Source: Actinomadura parmotrematis
GTDB taxonomy: Bacteria > Actinomycetota > Actinomycetes > Streptosporangiales > Streptosporangiaceae
Reading direction: 5' to 3'
Assembly (NCBI RefSeq): GCF_019458805.1
Contig: NZ_JAIBOA010000011.1
Span: 1-64,000 of the forward strand
DNA length: 64,000 bases
In this document: one piece after another, positions 50,882 to 60,186 of the stretch
Layout of the letters: every line of letters begins with the position of its first letter
How positions within the stretch are numbered: the first letter of the stretch is position 1
Made by a program: the position numbers and the translations under genes
Notes under the pieces: model-generated
Seen by the model: only the letters and a program-made list of their open reading frames with translations
Database searches by the model: none
Told to the model about the DNA's origin: nothing

Positions 50882-52375
50882 TCAATCCAGCCGCAGCGCG
50901 AGGAAGAAGTCCACCCGGTCCTCCAGGCGGCCGAGGTCGCGGCCGGTCAGCTCCTCGATCCGCTGGATCCGGTACCGGACCGAGTTGACGTGCAGGTGGA
51001 GCTGCGCCGCGCACCGCGTCCACGACCCCGAGTGCCGCAGGAACGTCTCCAGCGTCGCGACGAGGTCGGCCCCGTGCTCGCGGTCGTAGGCGCGCAGCGG
51101 GTCCAGCAGCCGCGCCCGGAACATGCGCCGGACATCGTCGGGGACACTGGCGAGGAGCAGCACGTGCGTCGCCAGCTCGTCGTGCCCGACGACCGCCACC
51201 GGCCCCTCCCGGGAGGCGGCGAGGCGGCGCGCGTGGCGGGCCTCCTCGACGGCGCCGCGCAGCTCGCCCGCCGCGGCCGCGCCGCTCGTCCCGACCGCCA
51301 GGTCCGCGCCGCCGAGGCCGGGGGCGAGCGCGCGCAGCGCCTCCCGCACGGCGCCGCCGACGTCCCCCGCGCCGCCCGCCGGGACGAGCGCGACGGCCTC
51401 CTCGCCCGCCAGGCCGACGACCGGCGGCCCCGGCAGCGCCTCGCGCAGCAGCGCCCGCAGCTCGCCGGGCCGCAGCGGGCCGCGCGCGGCGGCCGACACC
51501 GCCACGAACGGCCCGGCGGCGTCCAGGCCGGTGAGCTCCAGCCGGGCGCGGACGTCGGCGCCGGGCGCGCCGGCGTCCAGCAGCCGGACGACCTCCTGGG
51601 CGAGGCGGCCCGCGACGCTCAGCCGGTCGTCCAGCCGGGCCCGCTCCAGCGCGACGATCGCGGCGAGCTCGCCCATCGTGGCGCGCCGCTCGGGCGGCCA
51701 CTCGCGCCAGTCGCCCGCGCAGGCCAGGAACCAGTCGGCGACCCGGCTGGTGGTGTCGGGCGCGACCGGCAGCAGCGACAGGCCGCCCGCCCGGTGCGGC
51801 AGGCGCGGCGCGGTGAGGAACGCCCGCGCGAGCCCGGCCGGGTCGGGCAGGTCCGGCGGGCCCGCCACGACCCGCCCGACCGGCGTCAGCACCCAGCAGC
51901 GCAGCCCGAGGTCGGCGGCGACCAGGTCCAGGACGGGTTCGAGGCCGACGCCGGCGACGAGCCGCCGGTGCCGGTCCAGGACGGCGGTGAGGTCGGCGGC
52001 GCGGGCCGTCGACAGGTGCCGGACGACCGTCTCGGTCACCGTCGCGAACGCCACGTCCTCGGGCACCCGGAACAGCGGCACCCCGTGCCGGTCGCACGCC
52101 TCGGCGAGGTCGGCGGGCAGCACGGCGTTCGCCGCGTCCCACGCCGCGAGCGCCGACACCCCGGCCCGCGCGAGCGCCCGGACGAACACCTCCGAGTCGG
52201 CGGGCCCCGAACGCCACACCAGGCCCGTCAGGACGAGCTCCCGGCCGCTCAGGTAGCGGCCCGGGTCGAGCATGTCGGTGGTGACGACCCAGCGGATCGT
52301 CCGATCGAGCTCGGCGTGCCCGCCGACGAGCTCCAGCCGCAGGTCGGGCAGGGTGAGCAGGGAGCGGAGCCTCAT
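50882..52375 (-). CDS. pucR: PucR-family transcriptional regulator
   Basis: A 497-residue regulator. The N-terminal PucR domain (RSLLTLPDLRLELVGGHAELDRTIRWVVTTDMLDPGRYLSGRELVLTG) spans about 1-125, a GGDEF-like/GAF region follows, and a C-terminal helix-turn-helix (LETFLRHSGSWTRCAAQLHLHVNSVRYRIQRIEELTG) lies at about 440-485. PucR activates purine-degradation genes in Bacillus in response to purine breakdown products. It is divergent from the purine operon that starts at 52529, with about 150 bp between, so it very probably regulates it. The ATG at 52375 lacks a clear ribosome site, suggesting a leaderless message. Confidence 0.88.
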   Translation of the reverse strand: MRLRSLLTLPDLRLELVGGHAELDRTIRWVVTTDMLDPGRYLSGRELVLTGLVWRSGPADSEVFVRALARAGVSALAAWDAANAVLPADLAEACDRHGVPLFRVPEDVAFATVTETVVRHLSTARAADLTAVLDRHRRLVAGVGLEPVLDLVAADLGLRCWVLTPVGRVVAGPPDLPDPAGLARAFLTAPRLPHRAGGLSLLPVAPDTTSRVADWFLACAGDWREWPPERRATMGELAAIVALERARLDDRLSVAGRLAQEVVRLLDAGAPGADVRARLELTGLDAAGPFVAVSAAARGPLRPGELRALLREALPGPPVVGLAGEEAVALVPAGGAGDVGGAVREALRALAPGLGGADLAVGTSGAAAAGELRGAVEEARHARRLAASREGPVAVVGHDELATHVLLLASVPDDVRRMFRARLLDPLRAYDREHGADLVATLETFLRHSGSWTRCAAQLHLHVNSVRYRIQRIEELTGRDLGRLEDRVDFFLALRLD

Positions 52376-52528
52376 GCCGGGGAGGCTACGCGACCCCCGG
52401 CGCGGCGTCCCGCTTGGAGCAACGCACGAAAACCCGGTGGCCGGGGGGCGCACAGTTCGGAGCTCCTGCCCCTCGACCGTCCCGGCCGCCGCTGTGTGTA
52501 CTGCTGGGAACGACGTCGAGGGGGGCCG

Positions 52529-53056
52529 ATGGACCGGCTGAACGCGCTGGACGAGCAGGACGCCGCGGCCGCGCTGCTGGCGTGCTGCGCCTCGCGCCGC
52601 TGGGCGGCCGAGGTCGCCGCGGCCCGCCCCTACCCCGACCTCGCCGCGCTGAAGGCCGCGTCCGCGCGGGCCATGCTCGGCCTGACCTGGGAGGACGTGG
52701 GCGAGGCGCTCGCCGCGCACCCGCGCATCGGCGAGCGGGCGGGCGGCGCGTCCCGCGAGGCCGCCTGGTCGCGGCGCGAGCAGGCGGGCGCGAGCGACGC
52801 CGGCCTGGAGACCCAGCAGGCCCTCGCGGACGGCAACCGCGCCTACGAGGAGCGGTTCGGCCACGTCTACCTGATCTGCGCGACCGGCCTGTCGGCGGCC
52901 GAGATGCTGGCCGCCCTGCACCGCCGCCTGGACAACGGCGTCGCCGCCGAGCGCGTCGTCGTCCGCGAGGAGCTCGCCAAGATCGTCGACCTGCGGCTGG
53001 CGGGCCTCGCCGCCGAGCTCGACGGCGCGGGCGCGGCGGCGGGGGAGGCCAGGTGA
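52529..53056 (+). CDS. uraD: OHCU decarboxylase
   Basis: A 175-residue 2-oxo-4-hydroxy-4-carboxy-5-ureidoimidazoline decarboxylase. The family pattern HPRIGERAGG carries the catalytic histidine, followed by ASDAGLETQQALADGNRAYEERFGHVYLICATG. It performs the last, stereospecific step from urate to S-allantoin. GGGGG-rich DNA precedes the ATG at 52529. It opens the purine operon opposite pucR and overlaps the HIU hydrolase gene by four bases. Confidence 0.9.
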   Translation: MDRLNALDEQDAAAALLACCASRRWAAEVAAARPYPDLAALKAASARAMLGLTWEDVGEALAAHPRIGERAGGASREAAWSRREQAGASDAGLETQQALADGNRAYEERFGHVYLICATGLSAAEMLAALHRRLDNGVAAERVVVREELAKIVDLRLAGLAAELDGAGAAAGEAR

Positions 53057-53370
53057 CGCTGTCCACGCACGTCCTCGACGCGGCCCGCGGCCTGCCCGCG
53101 CCCGGCGTCGCCGTCCGGCTGGAGCGCCGCGACGGCGCGGCCTGGACGCCGCTCGCCGAGGCCCGCACCGACGCCGACGGCCGCGTCCGCGCCTGGCCCG
53201 GCGTCACCGATCTCGCCGCCGGCACCTACCGGCTGACCTTCGACACCGCGCACCTGTCGGACTTCTACCCCGAGGTCGCGGTCGCGTTCACGATCGCGGA
53301 CGCGGACCGGCACCACCACGTGCCGCTGCTGCTCAGCCCGTTCGCCTACTCCACCTACCGAGGGAGCTAG
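53053..53370 (+). CDS. uraH: 5-hydroxyisourate hydrolase (transthyretin-like)
   Basis: A 105-residue HIUase. LSTHVLDAARGLPAPGV carries the N-terminal active-site histidine, and the C-terminus ends in the family signature YRGS (PFAYSTYRGS). Other features are EARTDADGRV and DTAHLSDFYPEVAVAF. It hydrolyses 5-hydroxyisourate, the product of urate oxidation, before OHCU decarboxylase acts. GTG start, overlapping the preceding stop by four bases; the uricase gene begins three bases after its stop. Confidence 0.92.
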   Translation: MTLSTHVLDAARGLPAPGVAVRLERRDGAAWTPLAEARTDADGRVRAWPGVTDLAAGTYRLTFDTAHLSDFYPEVAVAFTIADADRHHHVPLLLSPFAYSTYRGS

Positions 53371-53373
53371 CAC

Positions 53374-54279
53374 ATGGCCATCGTCCTCGGCCCCAACCGC
53401 TACGGGAAGGCGGAGACCCGCGTCGTCCGCGTCACCCGGGACGGCGGGGTGCACACGATCAAGGACCTGAACGTGAGCGTGTCGCTGTCGGGCGACATGG
53501 ACGAGGTCCACCTGAGCGGCGACAACGCCAACGTCCTCACCACCGACGCGCAGAAGAACACCGTGTTCGCCTTCGCCCGCAAGTACGGGATCGCGAGCGC
53601 GGAGGAGTTCGCGCTCACCCTCGCCCGCCACTTCGTGGACTCCCGGCCGACGATCCACCACGCCCGGGTGGAGGTCCAGGAGTACGCGTGGGACCGCATC
53701 CCCGTCCTGGAGGGCGGCGTCCCGCGCGCCGAGCAGCACTCGTTCGTCCGCAGCGGCGGCGAGGTGCGCACCGCGCTCGTGCACAGCGACGGCACCGGCG
53801 GCGCCGAGTCGGTGGTGTCCGGCCTCACCGACCTGGTCGTCCTGAACTCCACCGGCAGCGAGTTCCACGGCTACGTCAAGGACGAGTACACGACGCTGGA
53901 GGAGACGAACGACCGCGTCCTCGCCACCGCCGTCACCGCCCGCTGGCGCCACCACGGCACGGACGCGGGGGACGCGGGGGGCTGGGACGCCTCCTACGCG
54001 GGCGCCCGCCAAGCCCTCCTCGACGCGTTCGCCGGGACCTACAGCCTGTCGCTGCAACAGACGCTGTACGCGATGGGCCGCCGCGTCCTCACCGAGCGGC
54101 CCGAGACGTGCGAGGTGCGGCTCGCCATGCCGAACAAGCACCACTTCGTCGTGGACCTGGCCCCGTTCGGCCTCGACAACGACAACGAGGTGTTCTTCGC
54201 CGCCGACCGTCCCTACGGCCTGATCGAGGGCTCGGTCCTCACCGGCGACGCGCCGGACGCGCCGGACGCCTGGTCCTAG
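53374..54279 (+). CDS. Urate oxidase (uricase)
   Basis: A 301-residue cofactor-free uricase with two T-fold domains. Lysine of the NRYGKAETRVVRV motif and threonine of LTTDAQKNTVFAFA form the catalytic dyad, and the family signature LTDLVVLNSTGSEFHGYVKDEYTTLEE is intact, as is PNKHHFVVDL. It converts urate to 5-hydroxyisourate with oxygen, producing hydrogen peroxide. It lies directly before the xanthine dehydrogenase genes and after the two enzymes that process its product, a logical operon order. Confidence 0.93.
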   Translation: MAIVLGPNRYGKAETRVVRVTRDGGVHTIKDLNVSVSLSGDMDEVHLSGDNANVLTTDAQKNTVFAFARKYGIASAEEFALTLARHFVDSRPTIHHARVEVQEYAWDRIPVLEGGVPRAEQHSFVRSGGEVRTALVHSDGTGGAESVVSGLTDLVVLNSTGSEFHGYVKDEYTTLEETNDRVLATAVTARWRHHGTDAGDAGGWDASYAGARQALLDAFAGTYSLSLQQTLYAMGRRVLTERPETCEVRLAMPNKHHFVVDLAPFGLDNDNEVFFAADRPYGLIEGSVLTGDAPDAPDAWS

Positions 54280-54293
54280 GGGAGAGTGGAACC

Positions 54294-55169
54294 ATGGACT
54301 TCCTACGCCCGCCCACCTGGGCGGACGCCCTCGCGGCCAAGGCCGAGCACCCGGACGCGGTGCCGCTCCAGGGCGGCACCGACGTCATGGTGGAGCTCAA
54401 CTTCGGGGCGCGGCGGCCCGCCGCGCTGCTCGACCTCACCCGGATCGCCGATCTCGCCGGATGGGACGACGACGGCGGACGCATCCGCGTCGGCGCGGGC
54501 GTCCCCTACGCGCGGCTGATCGACGGGCTCGGCGACCGGCTGCCCGGCCTCGCGCAGGCGGCCCGCACCGTCGGGTCGCCGCAGATCCGCAACCGGGGCA
54601 CCGTCGGCGGCAACCTCGGCGCCGCCTCGCCCGCCGGGGACTCCCACCCGCCGCTGCTCGCCGCGGGCGCCGTCGTCGAGGCCGAGTCCGCCGCGCGCGG
54701 CACCCGCATGATCCCGGCCGCGGAGTTCTACACCGGCGTGAAGCGGAACGCCCTGGCGCCCGACGAGCTGATCCGCGCGTTCTGGACGCCGCCCGCGCCC
54801 GGCCCGCAGTACTTCTCCAAGATCGGCACGCGGAACGCGATGGTCATCGCGGTCTGCTCGTTCGCGATCGCGCTGCACCCGGAGGAGCGCCGCGTCGGCA
54901 CCGGCATCGGGTCGGCGGCGCCGACGCCCGTCCGCGCGGTCGCCGCCGAGGAGTTCCTGTCGGCCGAGCTGGATTGGGAGGGCCGGACGCCGCTCGCGGT
55001 ATCGGCCGCGCAGCGCTTCGGGGCGCTCGTCGCCGACGCCGCCGCGCCCATCGACGACGTGCGCGGCACCGCCGACTACCGCCGCCACGCCCTGTCGGTG
55101 ATGGCCCGCCGCACCCTGACCTGGGCCTGGAACGACCACGCGGGTGACTCCCGCAGGGAGGCGTCCTAG
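54294..55169 (+). CDS. Xanthine dehydrogenase family, FAD-binding subunit M
   Basis: A 291-residue FAD-binding subunit of the CO-dehydrogenase/xanthine-dehydrogenase family. FAD contacts are LQGGTDVMVEL and GSPQIRNRGTVGGNLGAASPAGDSHPPLLA, which is the TxGGN loop. It relays electrons from the iron-sulfur subunit to NAD. GGGGAGAGTGG precedes the ATG at 54294. The iron-sulfur gene follows two bases after its stop. Confidence 0.9.
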   Translation: MDFLRPPTWADALAAKAEHPDAVPLQGGTDVMVELNFGARRPAALLDLTRIADLAGWDDDGGRIRVGAGVPYARLIDGLGDRLPGLAQAARTVGSPQIRNRGTVGGNLGAASPAGDSHPPLLAAGAVVEAESAARGTRMIPAAEFYTGVKRNALAPDELIRAFWTPPAPGPQYFSKIGTRNAMVIAVCSFAIALHPEERRVGTGIGSAAPTPVRAVAAEEFLSAELDWEGRTPLAVSAAQRFGALVADAAAPIDDVRGTADYRRHALSVMARRTLTWAWNDHAGDSRREAS

Positions 55170-55171
55170 AC

Positions 55172-55663
55172 ATGCGCGTGAACGTGACCGTGAACGGCGC
55201 CCCGCAGACCGTCGACGACGTCTGGGAGGGCGAGAGCCTGCTTTACATGCTGCGCGAGCGGATGGGCCTGCCCGGCTCCAAGAACGCCTGCGAGCAGGGC
55301 GAGTGCGGGTCGTGCACCGTCTACCTCGACGGCGTCCCCGCCTGCTCCTGCCTGGTCGCCGCCGGGCAGGCCGAGGGCCGCGAGGTCCGCACCGTCGAGG
55401 GCCTCGCCGAGGGCTCGACCGGCGCGGACGGGCGCCTCGACCCCGTGCAGGAGGCGTTCGTGGAGGCGGGCGCCGTGCAGTGCGGGTTCTGCACGCCCGG
55501 TCTCGTCGTGCAGTCGCACGACCTGATCTCCCGGGTGCCCGACCCGAGCGACGCCGAGATCCGCGAGGCGCTCGCGGGGAACCTGTGCCGCTGCACCGGC
55601 TACGAGAAGATCCTGGACGCCGTGCGGCTCGCCGCCCGGCGGCGGGCGGAGGCGTCCGCATGA
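55172..55663 (+). CDS. Xanthine dehydrogenase family, [2Fe-2S] subunit
   Basis: A 163-residue iron-sulfur subunit. Cysteines CEQGECGSCTVYLDGVPAC form the plant-type cluster, and CGFCTPG with CRCTGY forms the second, molybdenum-proximal cluster. It moves electrons from the molybdenum cofactor to FAD. It overlaps the 8-oxoguanine deaminase gene by four bases, so translation is coupled across function boundaries. Confidence 0.93.
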   Translation: MRVNVTVNGAPQTVDDVWEGESLLYMLRERMGLPGSKNACEQGECGSCTVYLDGVPACSCLVAAGQAEGREVRTVEGLAEGSTGADGRLDPVQEAFVEAGAVQCGFCTPGLVVQSHDLISRVPDPSDAEIREALAGNLCRCTGYEKILDAVRLAARRRAEASA

Positions 55664-57027
55664 GCGACGTGAAGATCATCGAGGGTGCGCACGTCGTCAC
55701 GGTCACCGGCGCGGAGCACCCGGGCGGCCACATCGTCGTCACCGGCGACCGGATCACCGCCGTCGGCGCCGGCCCGGCCCCCGCCGTCGAGGGCGCCGAG
55801 GGCGCCGAGCGGATCGACGGCACCGGCTGCCTCGCCACGCCCGGCCTCGTCAACACCCACCACCACCTGTACCAGTGGGCCAGCCAGGGCTACGCGCCCG
55901 ACCACACCCTGTTCGAGTGGCTGACGACCCTCTACCGGCCGTGGGCGAAGATGGACGCCGAGGTCGTCGCGGGCGCCGCGTCCGCCGGCCTCGGCTGGCT
56001 CGCCAAGTCGGGCTGCACGACCTCCACCGACCACCACTACATCTTCCCCAAGGGGCGCGGCGACCTGTTCGCCGCCGAGATCGACGCCGCCGCCGAGCTG
56101 GGCGTCCGCTTCCACCCCTGCCGGGGCTCCATGGACCTCGGGCGGTCGCAAGGGGGCCTGCCGCCGGACGAGGTGGTCGAAGACCTCGACACGATCCTCG
56201 CCGAGACCGAGGCCGCCATCGACCGCCACCACGACGCCTCCTTCGGGTCGATGCTGCGGATCGCGGTCGCGCCCTGCTCGCCGTTCTCGGTCACCAAGGA
56301 CCTGCTCGTGCGGTCCGCCGAGCTGGCCCGCGCCAGGGGCGTCCGCCTGCACACCCACCTCGCCGAGACCACCGACGAGGAGGACTACACCCGCGAGCAC
56401 TTCGGCGCGACGCCCGTCGAGTACATGGACTCCCTCGGCTGGCTCGGGCCGGACGTGTGGCTCGCGCACTGCGTCCACCTGCACGACTCCGACATCGCCC
56501 GGCTCGCCGCGACCGGCACCGGCACCGCGCACTGCCCGTCCTCCAACGCCCGCCTCGGCTCGGGCATCGCCCGCGTCGCCGAGCTGCTGGCGGCGGGCGC
56601 GCCCGTCGGCCTCGGCGTGGACGGCGCGGCGTCCGCCGAGCTCGTCCCGCTCGGCGGCGAGATCAAGCAGGCCGTCTACATGCAGCGCGCCCGCTCCGGC
56701 CCGCGCGCCCTCACCGCCCGGCAGGCCCTGGAGATCGCCACGATCGGCGGCGCCCGCTGCCTCGGCCGCGAGGCCGAGATCGGGTCGCTGGAGCCCGGCA
56801 AGCTCGCCGACATCGCCCTGTGGGACGTCGGCGGCTTCCACGCCGCGATCGACGATCCCGTCCTCGCCCTCGCCGCCGGCGGCACCCCGCCGCTCCGGCG
56901 GCTCCTCGTCGGCGGCCGCACGGTCGTCGCCGACGACGCGCTCGCCACCGTCGCCCAGGACGAGGTCGCGCGGCGCGGCGCCGCCGCCCACCGCCGCCTC
57001 ATGACGCTCGCGGAGGAGGTCCTCTAG
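55660..57027 (+). CDS. 8-oxoguanine deaminase (amidohydrolase)
   Basis: A 455-residue metal-dependent amidohydrolase. Metal and catalytic residues are visible in NTHHHLYQW (HxH), LHTHLAETTDEEDY, WLAHCVHLHDSD and GLGVDGAASAEL. The overall pattern, including HPCRGSMDLGRSQGGLPPD, fits the 8-oxoguanine deaminase branch, which makes urate directly and also deaminates isocytosine-like compounds. It lies between the small and large xanthine dehydrogenase subunit genes, with no gap before the latter (stop ends at 57027, next ATG at 57028). Guanine or isocytosine deaminase activity is a less likely alternative. Confidence 0.85.
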   Translation: MSDVKIIEGAHVVTVTGAEHPGGHIVVTGDRITAVGAGPAPAVEGAEGAERIDGTGCLATPGLVNTHHHLYQWASQGYAPDHTLFEWLTTLYRPWAKMDAEVVAGAASAGLGWLAKSGCTTSTDHHYIFPKGRGDLFAAEIDAAAELGVRFHPCRGSMDLGRSQGGLPPDEVVEDLDTILAETEAAIDRHHDASFGSMLRIAVAPCSPFSVTKDLLVRSAELARARGVRLHTHLAETTDEEDYTREHFGATPVEYMDSLGWLGPDVWLAHCVHLHDSDIARLAATGTGTAHCPSSNARLGSGIARVAELLAAGAPVGLGVDGAASAELVPLGGEIKQAVYMQRARSGPRALTARQALEIATIGGARCLGREAEIGSLEPGKLADIALWDVGGFHAAIDDPVLALAAGGTPPLRRLLVGGRTVVADDALATVAQDEVARRGAAAHRRLMTLAEEVL

Positions 57028-59331
57028 ATGGCCACCCCGATCAGGACGCCCGGCCGGGTCGCCGCGCCCGGCCACGGCGGCGTCGGCGACAGCCCGCTCC
57101 GCCCCGACGGCACCCTCAAGGTGTCCGGCGAGTTCGCCTACGCCTCCGACCTGTGGATGGACGGCATGCTGTGGGGCGCGACGCTGCGCAGCCCGCACCC
57201 GCGCGCCCGCATCCTGTCGATCGACGTCGGGCCCGCGCTCGCCGCGCCCGGCGTGCACGCCGTCCTCACCCACGAGGACGTGCCCGGCCGCAAGACGTTC
57301 GGCATCGACCACCCCGACGACCAGCCCGTCCTCGCCGTCGATCAGGTCCGCCACCAGGGCGAGCCGATCGCGCTCGTCGCCGCCGACCACCCCGAGATCG
57401 CCCGCCGCGCCCTCGACCTCATCGCGATCGAGTGGGAGGTGCGGGAGCCCGTCACCGACGCGCGCGCCGTGCTCGCCGACCCGGTGGGCCTCGCCGTGCA
57501 GCCGCGCGGCGGCATCGTCCGCCACCAGCCGGTCCGCGTCGGCGACGTCGACGCCGTCCGCGACGGCGTGGACGTGGTCGTGGCCGGCGACTACGAGGTC
57601 GGCATCCAGGACCAGGCGTTCCTCGGCCCCGAGTCGGGCCTCGCCGTCCCCGCCGACGACGGCGGCCTGGACCTGTACGTGGCCACCCAGTGGATCCACA
57701 ACGACCTCAAGCAGATCGCGCCCTGCCTCGGCCTGGAGCAGGACCAGGTGCACATGACGATGGCCGGGGTCGGCGGCGCGTTCGGCGGCCGCGAGGACCT
57801 GTCCATGCAGATCCACGCCGGAATGCTCGCGCTGCGCACCGGCCGCCCCGTCAAGATGTCCTACAACCGGTACGAGTCGTTCTTCGGGCACGTCCACCGG
57901 CACCCCGCGCAGATGCGCTACGAGTACGGGGCGACACGCGACGGGATCCTCGTCTACGCCGACGTCGAGATCGTCCTGGACGGCGGCGCGTACACCTCCT
58001 CGACCGAGAACGTCACCGGCAACGCCGCCTCGCTCGGCGTCGGCCCCTACGAGATCCCCAACATCCGCATCGACGCCTACGGCGTCTACACCAACAACCC
58101 GCCGTGCGGGGCGATGCGCGGGTTCGGGGCCGTCCAGGCGTGCTTCGCCTACGAGTCGATGATGGACAAGCTCGCCGCCGCCTGCGGGATCAGCCCCGTC
58201 GAGGTGCGGCGCCGCAACGCCGTCGCGCAGGGGTCGGCGCTGGCGACCGGGCAGGTCATCACCGCGCCCGCGCCGATGGCCGAGATGCTCGACCGCATCG
58301 AGGCGATGCCGCTGCCGCCCGCGCTCGACGCCGCCGACATCCGCGACCTGCCCGGCGGCGCGTCCCAGACCACCCACGGCGAGGGCGTCGTCCGGGGCGT
58401 CGGCTACGGCATCGGGCTGAAGAACATCTGCTTCTCCGAGGGCTTCGACGACTACTCCACCGCCCGCGTCCGGCTGGAGGTGATCGGCGGCGAGGCGACC
58501 GCGCTCGTCCACACGGCCGCCGCCGAGGTCGGGCAGGGCCTCGTCACCGTCAAGGCGCAGATCGCCCGCACCGAGCTCGGCGTCCGCCGCGTCACCATCG
58601 CGCCCGCCGACAACAGGGTCGGCGACGCCGGGTCGTCCAGCGCGTCCCGCCAGTCGTACATGACCGGCGGCGCGGTGAAGGCGGCCTGCGAGGCGGTGCG
58701 CGGCGAACTGCTCGCGCGGGCCGCCGCCCGGTACGGGCACGACGACCTGTCGGTGGTCGGCGGCGCCGTCGTGTCGCGGGCCGCCGGGGTGCTCGCGCCG
58801 GTCGAGGAGGTGCTCGGCGACGACGCCATCGAACTCACCCGCGAGTTCCACCACCGGCCGACGACCCGCCTGGACCCCGTCACCGGGCAGGGCGACAGCC
58901 ACACCCAGCTCGCGCTCTGCGTGCACCGGGCCGTCGTGGACGTGGACGTCGAGCTCGGCCTCGTCAAGGTGGTGGAGCTCGCCGCCGTCCAGGACGTCGG
59001 GAAGATCCTCAACCGGCTGTCGCTGGAGGGGCAGATCCACGGCGGCACCGCGCAGGGCCTCGGCCTCGCGCTCATGGAGGAGATCGTCGTCTCCGGCGGC
59101 CTCGTCCGGAACCCGTCGTTCACCGACTACCTCATCCCGACCATCCTCGACGTGCCGCCGATGCGGCTGGACATCCTGGAGCACCCCGACCCCGACGCGC
59201 CCTACGGGCTGCGCGGCGCGGGCGAGCCGCCGACGCTGTCGTCCACCCCGGCGATCGTGGCGGCCGTCCGGGACGCCACCGGCAAGGCGCTCACGCGGGT
59301 GCCGGTCCGGCCCGAGCACATCGCGGGCTGA
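57028..59331 (+). CDS. Xanthine dehydrogenase family, molybdopterin-binding subunit
   Basis: A 767-residue molybdenum subunit. Cofactor and active-site motifs are GVGGAFGGREDLSMQIHAG, PPCGAMRGFGAVQACFAYE, EVGQGLVTVKAQIA and LRGAGEPPTLSS, in which the glutamate is the catalytic base. The purine-operon setting supports a xanthine substrate; nicotinate or other aldehyde substrates are possible for the family. Maturation proteins such as XdhC are not encoded in the window. Length is normal for the large subunit. Confidence 0.9.
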   Translation: MATPIRTPGRVAAPGHGGVGDSPLRPDGTLKVSGEFAYASDLWMDGMLWGATLRSPHPRARILSIDVGPALAAPGVHAVLTHEDVPGRKTFGIDHPDDQPVLAVDQVRHQGEPIALVAADHPEIARRALDLIAIEWEVREPVTDARAVLADPVGLAVQPRGGIVRHQPVRVGDVDAVRDGVDVVVAGDYEVGIQDQAFLGPESGLAVPADDGGLDLYVATQWIHNDLKQIAPCLGLEQDQVHMTMAGVGGAFGGREDLSMQIHAGMLALRTGRPVKMSYNRYESFFGHVHRHPAQMRYEYGATRDGILVYADVEIVLDGGAYTSSTENVTGNAASLGVGPYEIPNIRIDAYGVYTNNPPCGAMRGFGAVQACFAYESMMDKLAAACGISPVEVRRRNAVAQGSALATGQVITAPAPMAEMLDRIEAMPLPPALDAADIRDLPGGASQTTHGEGVVRGVGYGIGLKNICFSEGFDDYSTARVRLEVIGGEATALVHTAAAEVGQGLVTVKAQIARTELGVRRVTIAPADNRVGDAGSSSASRQSYMTGGAVKAACEAVRGELLARAAARYGHDDLSVVGGAVVSRAAGVLAPVEEVLGDDAIELTREFHHRPTTRLDPVTGQGDSHTQLALCVHRAVVDVDVELGLVKVVELAAVQDVGKILNRLSLEGQIHGGTAQGLGLALMEEIVVSGGLVRNPSFTDYLIPTILDVPPMRLDILEHPDPDAPYGLRGAGEPPTLSSTPAIVAAVRDATGKALTRVPVRPEHIAG

Positions 59332-59382
59332 CCGGGCGGCGTCCGCGATCATGGACGGACGCCGCCCCGCCCGAGGAGGACC

Positions 59383-60186
59383 ATGCACCGCACGCCGCCC
59401 ACCGGACGCCTCGCCGTCAACTGCTCCCTGCTGTTCACCGAGCTGCCGCTTTTGGAGCGGCCCGCCGCCGCCCGTGCCGCCGGGTTCGGCGCGGTCGAGT
59501 TCTGGTGGCCGTGGAACGGCGTCCCCGTGCCGCCGGACGCCGACGTGGACGCGTTCTGCCGGGCCGTCGAGGACGCCGGCGTCCGCCTCGCCGGCCTCAA
59601 CCTGTACGCGGGGGACATGGCGGCGGGGGAGCGGGGCGTGCTGTCCGACCCCGCCCGCACCGCCGAATTCCGCGCGAGCCTGGACGTCACGCGGCGCGTC
59701 GCCGAGCGGACCGGCGTCGCGCTGTTCAACGCCCTGTACGGGCAGCGCCGCGACGGTCTGGCGCCCGCCGAGCAGGACGCGGCGGCCGTCGAGAACCTGC
59801 GGCACGCCGCCCGCTCGCTGCCCGGGACGCTGCTGATCGAACCGCTCACGCAAGGGCAGAACGGCGCGTATCCGCTGCTCACCGCCGATGACGCGGTGGG
59901 CGTCGTGCGGCGCGTCGGGGAGCCGAACGTGAGGTTCCTTTTCGACAGCTACCACCTGGCGGGCAACGGCGCCGACCTGGCGCGCGACGCCCGCGCGCAC
60001 GCCGCCGACATCGGGCACGTCCAGATCGCCGACGCCCCCGGGCGCGGCCGCCCCGGCACCGGCGCCATCGACTTCCCGGCCCTGTTCGCGGTGCTGGACG
60101 AGATCGGCTACACCGGCCTGATCGCGCTGGAGTACGCGCCGCAGGGGCCGTCCGGCGCGGCGTTCGCCTGGCTGGAGGCCGCGTGA
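59383..60186 (+). CDS. hyi: Hydroxypyruvate isomerase family TIM-barrel enzyme
   Basis: A 267-residue xylose-isomerase-like TIM-barrel. Characteristic segments are AVNCSLLFTELPLLERPAAARAAGFGAVEFWWPW, LLIEPLTQGQNGAYPLL and FLFDSYHLAGNGADL, with the metal ligands Glu, Asp and His in the last two. It converts hydroxypyruvate to tartronate semialdehyde, in the route by which glyoxylate from allantoate or allantoin is assimilated. The glyoxylate carboligase that usually precedes this step is not present here. The glycerate kinase gene overlaps its stop. Confidence 0.88.
   Translation: MHRTPPTGRLAVNCSLLFTELPLLERPAAARAAGFGAVEFWWPWNGVPVPPDADVDAFCRAVEDAGVRLAGLNLYAGDMAAGERGVLSDPARTAEFRASLDVTRRVAERTGVALFNALYGQRRDGLAPAEQDAAAVENLRHAARSLPGTLLIEPLTQGQNGAYPLLTADDAVGVVRRVGEPNVRFLFDSYHLAGNGADLARDARAHAADIGHVQIADAPGRGRPGTGAIDFPALFAVLDEIGYTGLIALEYAPQGPSGAAFAWLEAA

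Noticed and set aside
55600-60018. Very long open frame antisense to the purine operon
   Set aside because: It is the complement of high-GC coding DNA, with arginine/glycine/valine-rich low-complexity translation and no domain; the plus strand encodes intact enzymes throughout.
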